In this document: one piece after another, positions 55,633 through 64,000 of the stretch
How the letters are laid out: each line of letters opens with the position of its first letter
How positions within the stretch are numbered: the stretch's first letter is position 1
Assembly: GCF_016808335.1 (NCBI RefSeq)
Contig: NC_053148.1
Coordinates: 43,354,930-43,418,929 of the forward strand
From: Panicum virgatum
Taxonomy: Eukaryota; Streptophyta; Magnoliopsida; Poales; Poaceae
Length of the DNA stretch: 64,000 bases
Direction of reading: 5' to 3'
Made by a program: the position numbers and the translations under genes
The notes under the pieces: generated by a model
Seen by the model: the letters and a program-made list of their open reading frames with translations, nothing else
Told to the model about the DNA's origin: nothing
The model's database searches: none

Positions 55633-58600
55633 TCATTCGGACATAATGTCCCCTCGCAGATGATATGCAAAGCACCCAATGTCAGGGACTTCTTCAACGG
55701 GCTCCGGTTTAGGTTCAAGAAGACCCCTCGCGGGCGCATAAGGACGCTCCGTATCTAAAATACGCTTCGTCTCGCGACGAAGAGACCTATCAGTAAGAAT
55801 CTTGGCTTGTTTTTCCGGATCACGCGAAAACTCAGCCCAAATTTGTTTGGACTCCGCATTGTCCCTATCATACTTTCGTTCCAAACGCTCCAACCATTCT
55901 GCAAATGAACCGCAGGGATGCTCATAATGATACTTAGCCCAGGCCTGACCGGCAACATGAAAAGAACCAAATCGCATCCATAAAGGCAGGGTACCTTCGG
56001 TAATCCATGCAGGTTCCAGCTCAGGGTCCTGCGCAGACACCGAAGGCGTTAGCCTCTTACAAAAATAGTGTTATCCCAAGATAATTACATCCACAAATCA
56101 CTGCTCTGCGGCATTTACTTCGTCTATGCGGTGAGCGTCATGTCCACCTTCGTCCTCAGGAGTTGCTGCAGTGCCACTTGCCGAAGCACCGCGAAGATTC
56201 CCAGTGTCGGCAGACCCTAGGAAGGCACATGCGAAGGCTTCTGCGTTCTCTTGAAGCTGTGGAAGAAACAAAATTTTAACTATAAATCAAAATAAAACGG
56301 CACCTCGCAAAAATACCGCAAACAAACCTATTTCCGAAGTCGATCTGCTTCGCCCCGGACGAGGTCCCTCCTGTGCGTCTTGAAAAAACTTGAAGTGAAG
56401 TTCTTAGCAATATTCTTGGGAAGGGGAGGCAAAGCTTCGGGTCAAACTTCATCTGGCGAATGCCACACAAAGGTCGCATCACGCATTGTGCGCAGCTAGG
56501 TCTTCGTCACAGAAGCTTCGGAGCCGCTGCCCTCGGGAAGAAATTTGCAGACGGCAGCGCTAAGGGACCGCATTGCCACCGCGGCACTCAAGTCGCCCAT
56601 CGCGCGATTGCCGCAGGTAGCCGTAGACACACATGCACGAAGCCACCGGAACAGTTCAGATATCGAAATAGAATTAGCTGTCGGAGAGAGATCGGGAGGT
56701 GACAGGCCCATCGTCTCAAGGAATGCGGCAATGTCGCATTGCAGGGGCTCGGCACCAGCACGAACGGCTTCGCGATAGGCGTTAACTACCTGCGTAGCAG
56801 CCTACTCACGACACTCTGCGTCCTTAAGCTCCTCAGCCTTTGCCTCTAACGACTGGCGAAGTTCTGCTGCCTCAGCTTTGGCGGTTTCGACTTCGAGGCA
56901 GGCGGCCTGCAGCTCCGTCTTTGCGCTGGCGCGGGCAGTTGCTAGTTCAGCTTCAAGCGAAGCCTTCTCCTCCTCCAGGCCACGAGCTTTTTGCTCCAAA
57001 CTGGCGATGCGGAGAGGCTGATCACGCTCCGCCTCTAGTAGATGACTGGCGCATCTTGCCGCAACGTATGACTTCAAAGCGAGGTCTTCAGCAGACTGCA
57101 GAGCGTTCCTGGCTCTGGTAAGCATGAGCCTTCGCTCCATGAGCGGGAAGCAGAACGACCCACCCTCTTCGGCTAGGTAGTCCCACTCGTTCTGCCCGCT
57201 CTCAAAGCGAATCTTCCCAACAACCTGGCCACCAATTAACTTCGCATGTTTCATCCCAAGGGCCTCCGCAATTTCAGAAGGAACAGACTGACTGATCAAA
57301 TAGGCACCGCTGTCGGAAGAGTCCGAACCGTCCGAGTTACCCTCGGCAGCGACCTGCTTCCCCTTCGCGGCCGCATCAGAAACCACAACATTCACTTCCT
57401 CCTCCTCCTCTCCGCCCGAATTGGACAACTCCGTCTTCTCGGCACGTTTTTCAACTTCCGAAGCCGAGATAGCAGCATCGTGAGCCTTCGGGGCAACTTC
57501 ATCGTCGCTCTCTGTTTCTGGCTCGCTGAATTGGAGGGAGAATGTGGGCATCGCCCGCTTCGGAGCAACGCTAGCCGGAGCAGCGGGGTTTCGCGTCGCC
57601 GTCGCACTATCACCGCTCGACTCCACCTTCTCCTCAGAATCCCCCTTGCTGCGAAGCGGGGACGGCGCGAGGACAGCGTTGATAAGCCTGGAATGCTTCT
57701 TTGGAAGCTCCCCCCTCCTGTAGTCTTGCGTTTTTTCTTCTCCAGGGCCCCGGTGTTACTGCCGCCCTTGGACTTCTTGCGCTTGCCCCCCGCAGCACCC
57801 GAAGGCACCATTTTTGCCTTGTTCTTCTCCTCGGCATCAGCCAATCGAGCATCGGCGGCTCGCTGAGGGGCCTCGATCTCAAAAAATGTAAACACCCAGT
57901 TGTTCCAAGTGCCCCCCAGCCGGGACTCAAGAAGAGTCCGCTCCTTCGCAGCTTCCGCCCCAATGGCTTCATCCGCAAGGATCTCTACGGTGACGGGATC
58001 AACACCTGTGCAAAAATATGTGAAGGATAATTAAAAAAATGAGGCTAGGGGCTTACCGTCCTTCGTAATCCCGAAAGACGTAGAGAAGTTGGGCATCGGA
58101 AGACCGCCCACATGCTTCTCCCTTCCCGCCCACAAAGTTATGGACCACCCTTCGCGAACGGGAAAACACTTGCAAGCAACATACTCTTCCACTATATCTC
58201 GAGTCGAAAACAACTTCGATACCTCGCGAAGCATCGCGACGTGAGCCTTCGCCTCCTCCGTCCCTTCGTCAACCTCCACAGATGGAGGCTGCTCCGGGAG
58301 TGGTCCAATCTCCTTCACCACCAGAGGATGGGTCCGCGAAGACCCATCAAGAGGGACCTTGTGGTAAAACCACATCGTTGTCCATGCGCCCCACCTGTTG
58401 CGATAAGCAACGACCGGGCTGGGAATGTGGGTGTGAAAAGCGAAGGTCTACACACCGAACTGAGGGTCCGCCTCCGAGGCTTCAGGTCTTCGCTCGCTTT
58501 CACAAACACCGTCTTCAGCTGAAAGTGGATCTTGATGAGGCGGGCGAAGCTAGTGGCCGTAGGCTTCAGTTTATAGGTCTTCGACAGCCATATGTAAAGG

Positions 58601-58740
58601 TTCAATTGAACGAAGCTTGTTGGCATCATCTGATGAGTGTAGATGTCGAATAGCTTGAAAATCTCCACCACCACCACATCCAGCAGAAAGCGAAGGCCCG
58701 CGATGAAGAAGTCGCGAAAGACAACAACTTCGTCAGGTTA
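55633..58740 (-). pseudogene. Antisense ORF of the Tat-like element (gypsy-type transposon protein)
   Basis: On the strand opposite to gag-pol a spliced frame can be followed. From the right, MMPTSFVQLNLYIWLSKTYK leads to 58375-58057 with MWFYHKVPLDG, STRDIVEEYVACKCFPVREG and FSTSFGITKDG. An intron at 58056-58006 (GTAAGC...TTGCACAG, only 51 bp) joins VDPVTVEILADEAIG. A Lys-rich stretch, an acidic Ser-rich stretch and a coiled coil (about 57050-56810, EEEKASLEAELATARASA) follow. The last exon, 56029-55633, begins after an acceptor and contains LPLWMRFGSFHVAGQAWAKY. It resembles the family annotated as putative gypsy-type transposon protein (Pfam 04195, from memory). Frame breaks occur near 57630 and 56800. 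Its function is unknown. Confidence 0.65.
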
Positions 58741-59033
58741 AGGCTTTGCTTCAATCTCACCATCTGGAGGAGGCCGTGCCATACCAGCTTCGACGACACC
58801 TCGCCTCTCCAGGTCTTCGATCATGGCTTGGGTCATGTAGCTTTTGCCAAGAATCTTTGTTGGAGGAAATCAGCCCTGTCGCGTGACGCCATGTCCTCGG
58901 AAGAATCCGTCGTGACCGAGGAAGGAAGCCGAAGCAAACCAGTCAATCAGTTCCTCGCAAAGGCCTCGGAAAGCAAGAGCAAAAGAGAGGCCAGGGGATG
59001 GGGGGGCTGAAGCGTGGGAGGGGATGAGCTCTC
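58741..59033. other. Tat-like element, non-coding right part before the nested insertion
   Basis: Continues the antisense-ORF region with no clear domain. It ends in a purine-rich stretch (AAGAGAGGCCAGGGGATGGG) followed by the insertion site of Gypsy element 2. It may hold the first exon of the antisense gene. Confidence 0.4.
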
Positions 59034-60574
59034 TGTTGGCGCCTACCAACGTCACCAGCGATGACGCCCGCAGACGCCAATTTGGGGTGGCAGTATTTCA
59101 TGAACTACGAATAAATCTGCAGGCGCACAGAATACCGCTGTAGCATTTTACCCGGGAGTACACCGGGGTGTCATTTATATTTCCGTAAGGAAGGCGGTGA
59201 GTGAGAAGATATATAGATTAGTTGGTGAACTCTATCTAGATTGGATATTCTCATGCATAAACAGGGGTAAGATAATAACATAGTAGGAGATAGTGTGACA
59301 CACACACACACAAACTACCCTCTTGGATAAATAAAAGATAAAAGAAAGATAAAAGATGCTTTAGGCCGGGAGCAAGGTAAAAGTTAGAGCTCGAGTCAGC
59401 TGTGCTAGGCTAGCTATATATCCACTTTCTCATTAGTTAGCTCATCAGAGATTAAACTACACAACAGGAAGATCGCTATCGAAGTAACGGGAGGAGCCCA
59501 TACACCCCGGCGACTTTATGTACCTCCTACCACCATACCGAACGTGGAGGATTACTAAAAGGCTCGAACAGGGTTGTCACCACCTACCGGCTACCTCTAC
59601 AAACCGTGGGTATAGTTGACATCCAGCAACTCTTAGCTAATCTAGACACCACGTCTACACTAGTAAGGGATACTCTAGTGTCCCGCGCGGAGCTCCCACC
59701 CTTCGGATGGACAGACATCACACTAGAGCAATCATACGAATACTGGAGCAGTTGATAGAGTTTTAAGAACAAAAGACTAACCATCTCCAGCACAGGGCGA
59801 TCATGCAATGCAAGCATTGAATAATAACACAACCATGACAAGAAGTATATACTCGATAACTCAGAATATACTTCAAGTAGATATCGGTAACCATAGTCTA
59901 ATTCTATTACAAACGACTGAATATTACAAGAGAGAGCTAGAGATGAACCCATACCAGACTCTCGAGCAATTCTGGCGACTCAATGACTCCTAGACTTCTC
60001 CTAAACTCCACTAAGCCTAAAGACTATGCAAGGAATGCAAGAAAGGAGATGAGAGGAGTGTGGTGTGTGTGTGTCCTATTCTCCACCCCTGCCCCTTGTA
60101 TTTATAGCAGGGAGCCACGGGGTGAAGCCTTCACAACCAACGTAGGGGACCAATGGGGAGACGCCACGTGCCCTAGTTGAGGCGGTGGGGCCCACGGGCC
60201 TGGTCGGCCGACCAGGTAGGTCGGTCGGCCTGCCCGGGCCACCAACCGCCCCCAACTTCTTCTGGCAGGCTGTCTTGGGACTCCTTGTCTGATCAACGTT
60301 GGGGTTGGCCTGTCTTGACTTGTTTGAATTGGGTTCTTGCATCACTTTTGGTCCATCTGAGCCTGAATCGGTGCTCTGATAATTTCTGTGATTTTATGTC
60401 GGGCCAAAGTGTGCTTGTAACCTGCATATTAGCTTGAAAACACAACTTGCATATTCTAAAAGGTAAAGTGTGGTTTAGGGACTTTATTGGATAAGGATGT
60501 GTGTAAGAAATGCAAACTCTCATGATTTTCTGATCAAGTTGACGTCTATAAATAGTTGTTAGTGAGCATCAACA
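59034..60574 (-). repeat. 3' LTR of Gypsy element 2 (1541 bp)
   Basis: TG...CA ends, polypurine tract adjacent at 60575-60586, and a minus-strand TATAAATA at 60099-60106. The partner LTR is not in the window, so the boundaries rest on the TG/CA ends and similarity of layout to element 1. Confidence 0.82.
60099..60106 (-). promoter_or_regulatory. TATA box in the LTR of Gypsy element 2
   Basis: TATAAATA on the minus strand, in the same relative part of the LTR as the TATA box of Gypsy element 1. Confidence 0.55.
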
Positions 60575-60592
60575 AGATCCCCCAAGTTGTCC

Positions 60593-60611
60593 TTTGCTCG
60601 TCCCGAGCAAA
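60593..60611 (-). other. Stem-loop next to the polypurine tract (element 2)
   Basis: TTTGCTCG, three loop bases, CGAGCAAA. It has the same TTTGCTC/GAGCAAA arms and the same position, just inside the polypurine tract, as the stem-loop at 28496-28517. Confidence 0.75.
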
Positions 60612-61961
60612 ATAGGACAAATCAGGTAGTTGATCAGAAAATCACTTTGACTCGTACCTTACCTATCATGTTATAGTCTGAAGCAAATAGATTCATCTAT
60701 AAGCTTAAATAAGTTGGTTAGCATACCTTTGCTCAATTACCTTACTCCCTCATGGGGCTTTTTAGATGTCTGCTTGTCTTGGGCTGTTGAGAGTTAGAAC
60801 GGTGCATAAAGTAGTACTTACTTGTTCATAGATCCGCAATCCATCTAGAGACACATTTTTAAAAGATTTCTGAAAACATGGCAAAGCTCCCAGTATCACT
60901 CTCTCGAGGCACTCATCTTGTATTTCCTTACCAGGGCAGTGTTTGCCTTTGATCTTCCCTACCACTACAAGCCTTTGTGGAGCTTAAGGTAGGATAAGAA
61001 CAGGGCACACTTGTATTCTATTTATTGTAAAGTCAAATAGAGGATCCATGGAGAAATAAGTCATGCAATCTCGATCAAAAGGTGCAAGTGTATGAGTGGA
61101 TGGATGGATGGATGAATATGGCTTACTCCTTGAGGTAATGGCTTTTCTCTCTCGAATCATCCCTGTCTCTCTCTCTCTCTTTTTCTTTTTTGGGCCATGC
61201 TTCTTTGGCATGCCATCTTTTCTCTTCTTTTTGGGCAACCATAATTTGACTTTATTTTATTTCAGGGATATTTTACGAGAGATATCACCGAGACATGGAG
61301 CATTTATTGATGTGGAATGGATGGTGGTGCTAATTCTCAGTGTAGGAATATAGCAAATGGATGGGACGTGTACGTGCTTATGATCGAGAAAGCATGAAAA
61401 GTATCTCACTAGGGTCACCCAATTTGACAAAACTCAATAGAACATCAAGCAGCATATGTATAAGGTTTTCTCATGGAATATGGCATATGGCTCTGGTAGG
61501 ACATTGCATATCACTGGGGAACTTTCCTTTAAATTTTTTTTTGAAAACAACTCCAGACTTCAAGCATCACTAGAACAAGCTTGCATAACCTTATTTACCA
61601 TATCCGAACTCACAACTACTTAGACTTGGATCAAGAAAATGCAACCCACGGAACTTTCAAGTTTATTGGCAAAATATTTGTATAACCAATGAATATAAAC
61701 TCAAGAGAACTCTTATTTTCAAACTAGGCACAACAGACATGATAGAGCAAAGAAAAATTCATCCTTTCAACTTATCAAAAGGGAGTTAAAACATTCTTAC
61801 CGCGCATCATGGAAAAGGGAAATAAAGCAGTAAATTTTTATTTTGTTTTTTGAAAGTTTTTATCAAATTTTATTGAAAGCAAATAAAGGGATACAGTTGA
61901 CTTAGGGGAGGGAACCTCCCCCAAGCTAGCTCTTGGTTTAGTGTCTGAAAAGCAGGACCTT
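60612..61961. other. Non-coding internal part of Gypsy element 2
   Basis: About 1.3 kb between the 3' end and the protease ORF. It shares layout and short phrases with 28520-29900 of element 1 (T-rich CTTTCTTTTTGG tracts, GCATGCC segments near 61186-61212). Open frames here are short and match nothing. Confidence 0.5.
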
Positions 61962-62770
61962 TCTCCATACCTGATCAGGTTGAGGTCGTTTCGTCCATAC
62001 CTGGAGAAGTAGTAGCGGTTGATGACGTCTTGTTCTTCTTGAGCCATTTCTTCTTGGTCTTCTTTGATGGCGTAGGCGGCGCAGGAACAGGATCCTCAGA
62101 TGCTGGATAGATGATTTCCAGATCTTCCCATACTGTATTGGCGATGAAGTCAGGGATCTTCTGATCATCTTCCACTGGCTCAGTTGGTGGAGTATGAATT
62201 TCCCAATCCTCCCAAGCTGGCTTGGAAGAGGGGTGATAGTCTTGATCATTCCAACCGGGCTCTGCCCATAGCCCTTGTTTCTCACTATCCTCATGAATCA
62301 GGAATACCTCTCTCTTGTTTTGGAACTTAAATTTTATGGTCTTTCCCATGATACGGAGGCTGATTCTTCCTCTCCCCACATCAATTCTCGCATTTGTATC
62401 CTTGAGGAATGGTCGCCCAAGTATGAGCGGAATTCCAAGATCTCCTTCCATATCAAGGACTACGAAGTCCACCAATATGTAGGTATTCTTGACTTTTACC
62501 ATCAACCTTTCCGCAACTCCTTCTGTATATCTTATCGTGAAATCTGCCAGCTGAATACATATAGTGGTAGGGGAAATTGATGGATAGCCTAGCTTCTCGA
62601 AAGTTACCTTGGGCATGATGTTGACGCTGGCTCCAAGGTCACACAGGGCGTGATCAAATTCATAATCAGAGATTGAGCAGCTGATCACTGGGGTTCCGGG
62701 ATCTTCTCTTATTGTGGCTGCTATCTTGCCCCACGCACCTCTTCTTGGGCGTGTGAGCTTCTCTGCATAG
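61962..62770 (-). pseudogene. Gypsy element 2 protease with charged tail
   Basis: The aspartic protease is in one frame: ALCDLGASVNIMPKVTFEKL carries the catalytic D-L-G-A-S, TICIQLADFTIRYTEGV and FVVLDMEGDLGIPLILGRPFL follow, then ARIDVGRGRISLRI. After it the frame runs on through an acidic Trp-rich stretch (KPAWEDWEIHTPPTEPVEDD) and ends basic (KKTKKKWLKKNKTSS) at 61975. No RT follows. Compared with element 1 this copy keeps the protease intact, but gag upstream is interrupted by a stop near 62799 and the CACTA insertion. Confidence 0.85.
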
Positions 62771-62799
62771 CTGAGGGGTGTCCTGCTAAGGGGCTCTTT

Positions 62800-63114
62800 T
62801 CACATAGCATTGATGACATTCACCCTTTCTAGGGTAGACTCGGGTTGCCCCAGAATCTTCCCTAGTTCAGCAGCAGGTGTAGCAGTAGCTAGTTGAGCCA
62901 ATTGAGTTTCTAGCGCCTTATTGAAACTCAGCTGGTTCTTCAAAGCCGTGGAGAATCCGTCCATCTTGGCATGGACAGTCTCCATAGATTTGTCTATAGT
63001 GGCCAACTTCTTCTAAAGGGACTCATTGATCTTCGCTTGGCCGTAGACAAGATCTCTCAAGATAGGCTGGTTAGGACCGAAAGAATTCGAATTCCCATTA
63101 CCTCCTTGGTAATA
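62800..63114 (-). pseudogene. Gypsy element 2 gag C-terminus, cut by a CACTA insertion
   Basis: From the insertion point the minus strand reads YYQGGNGNSNSFGPNQP, LRDLVYGQAKI, then KMDGFSTALKNQLSFNKALE, TQLAQLATATPAAELGKILG and QPESTLERVN. This is the same end of gag as in element 1 (LRDLVFGQAKI, ILGQPES). A stop at about 63014 lies between the two parts. The zinc knuckle is on the far side of the CACTA insertion. Confidence 0.8.
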
Positions 63115-63124
63115 CACTACTGGA

Positions 63125-63400
63125 AATCGCATGTTTCCCTAGGGTTTCGATTCCTAGGGAAAGGATGAAAAACGGTAGGGATCAGGTTTCCCTAGGATCT
63201 TTGGTGGGGAACGGTTCCTAGGGAAATATTTGACGGGAAAAGGTCCATTGCCCTACGGTTTTCTGGGAAACGGTAGGGGACTCCTATTTCCCTAGGAAAC
63301 TGGTTCCTAGGGAAAGGTCTGGGTACCGCTCCCCTCTGCCAACGTGTAAAGTTAGTTTCCCTAGGACTTTCCCTAGGAATTACTACTCTAGGGAATATTT
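63125..63400. repeat. Subterminal TTTCCCTAGG repeats of the CACTA element
   Basis: The palindromic core CCTAGG, usually as TTTCCCTAGG or CCTAGGGAAA, occurs about ten times within 275 bp in both orientations. Confidence 0.85.
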
Positions 63401-63719
63401 TGTTCAAACTATTTAACCAGCTCCTATACAAATTTAAATTTGAAACCAATACAAAATATATATTTGAATTCACATCTTATTTTTTCTAAAAAAACAAAAT
63501 CAAATACATGTGAATGGGAACAATAGCATTAATTTCATAAGATAAAACATTCACGTAGGTAACAACTTAACAATACAAGCTTGATGGTCCACTAATACTG
63601 AAGCTCCATGATTCACTAATACAAGCATTATGGTCCACTAATATTAGTTGCAAAATAACATCTTACAAGTTGATTCACTAAGTGACATGAGACTAAATAA
63701 GCTAGCTTAACCAAAGTTG

Positions 63720-63875
63720 CTATGGAAATAATGGGAAGTCTTCCTCTACTGGTGGAGAGTAGGTACCCCCACCACTTGTAGTTGCATTCACATGGCTGCG
63801 AAAATTTCCACTTGCAATCCTACTCAATGTTTCTTCAGGAGTTTCCATTCCAACAGATGAGCCAAAGGTACCAAC
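63720..63875 (-). CDS. Probable last exon of a CACTA-encoded protein
   Basis: On the minus strand TTGCACAG at 63876-63883 is a good acceptor. It is followed by an open frame VGTFGSSVGMETPEETLSRI, then ASGNFRSHVNATTSGGGTY and SPPVEEDFPLFP, ending in TAG at 63720-63722. The stretch is polar and low in hydrophobic residues. Its position just inside one end of the transposon suits the C-terminal exon of an element gene. The upstream exons are off the window, so the product (transposase or accessory protein) cannot be named. Confidence 0.45.
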   Translation of the reverse strand, partial: VGTFGSSVGMETPEETLSRIASGNFRSHVNATTSGGGTYSPPVEEDFPLFP

Positions 63876-64000
63876 CTGTGCAATTAAACAAGCAATGAAT
63901 TAAACAGCAGATGAGGCAAACATTATCTTTGTTTGTTTAAGAATCAGAAAAATATGAAGTCTGATTTCTGTGGACATTTCAAACACTTTTCTACTAACAA

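Larger units (their letters stand above)
48219..64000 (+). mobile_element. Tat/Retand-like Gypsy retrotransposon, runs off the right edge
   Basis: The 5' LTR is at 48219-48838, followed by a primer-binding site, gag and pol on the plus strand to 54528, a repeat-rich non-coding stretch, and an antisense ORF region on the minus strand (55633 to about 58740). Protease-RT-RNase H-integrase order is Ty3/Gypsy. The extra RNase H after the connection region plus the antisense ORF point to the Tat lineage. At 59034 it is interrupted by another LTR element, so its 3' LTR lies outside the window. The 5 bp before the LTR are GACAG; the matching copy cannot be checked. Confidence 0.88.
59034..64000 (-). 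mobile_element. Gypsy element 2, nested in the Tat-like element, runs off the edge
   Basis: The 3' LTR (59034-60574) starts TGTTGGCGCC and ends GCATCAACA. The polypurine tract (TTGGGGGATCT on the minus strand) and a stem-loop follow. The minus-strand protease and gag C-terminus are at 61962-63112. Gene order, gag/protease wording and the 3' stem-loop match Gypsy element 1, so the two belong to related families. It is interrupted at 63115 by a CACTA element. Its 5' LTR and target-site partner (left flank CTCTC, 59029-59033) are outside the window. Confidence 0.87.
63115..64000 (-). mobile_element. CACTA-type transposon end, runs off the right edge
   Basis: Begins CACTACTGGAAATCGC inside Gypsy gag, with ATA as the 3 bp on the left (63112-63114). 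The first 300 bp hold many copies of TTTCCCTAGG and CCTAGGGAAA in both orientations, the subterminal transposase-binding repeats expected for CACTA elements. A likely 3'-terminal coding exon is at 63720-63875. The other end is outside the window. Confidence 0.8.

Noticed and set aside
57246..57866. 206-codon plus-strand frame in the Tat-like element
   Set aside because: Opposite to the antisense ORF, which has a recognisable layout and intron; this is its shadow.

Overview
The window reads as repeat-rich intergenic DNA of a grass, most likely a panicoid (Setaria/Panicum/Sorghum-like). The support is spliced genes with GT-AG introns, nested Ty1/Copia and Ty3/Gypsy retrotransposons, CACTA elements with the TTTAGTCCCGGTTGG-type hairpins common in grasses, small MULE and PIF/Harbinger elements and Helitron ends. 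No species assignment is possible from the sequence alone. No tRNA, rRNA or CRISPR array was seen.

Layout. 1-4060: a broken type-B response regulator (cytokinin-signalling family) whose receiver and GARP DNA-binding parts are separated by a ~360-bp tandem array and a 1.5-kb solo LTR. 4446-5345: a Copia remnant and a GC-rich block. 5839-10110 (minus): the one complete host gene, a 10-exon S28 serine peptidase (Pro-X carboxypeptidase-like, 537 aa predicted) with every splice site and the catalytic Ser, Asp and His present. 10511-16030: a long-TIR element, a CACTA derivative and a non-LTR retroelement with a 13-14 bp target duplication. 16452-17749 (minus): a second S28 copy with only the last six exons; its frame is open but the nucleophile exon is absent. 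17889-18601: a non-autonomous Helitron. 19198-24807: a full-length decayed Copia element with ~110-bp LTRs. 26947-35871: a complete 8.9-kb Gypsy-type element with gag and protease but no visible RT or integrase. 38525-43120: a candidate 4.6-kb Helitron holding other elements and a Copia RNase H fragment. 43714-44892 (minus): a strictosidine-synthase-like pseudogene with two frameshifts and a LINE tail inserted in its final codons. 46678-47508: a PIF/Harbinger-like element. 48146-48157: a possible first coding exon of a host gene.

From 48219 to the right edge there is a three-level nest: a Tat/Retand-like Gypsy element (gag-pol with two RNase H-type regions and a spliced antisense ORF) is interrupted at 59034 by a Gypsy element related to the one at 26947. 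That element is in turn interrupted at 63115 by a CACTA-type transposon that leaves the window. All three continue past the right edge.

The genes do not form an operon or cluster. The host content is one intact peptidase, its truncated paralogue, two dead genes and one candidate exon; the rest is mobile DNA. Coordinates of exons, LTRs and target duplications were read base by base; family names come from remembered motifs and were not searched.
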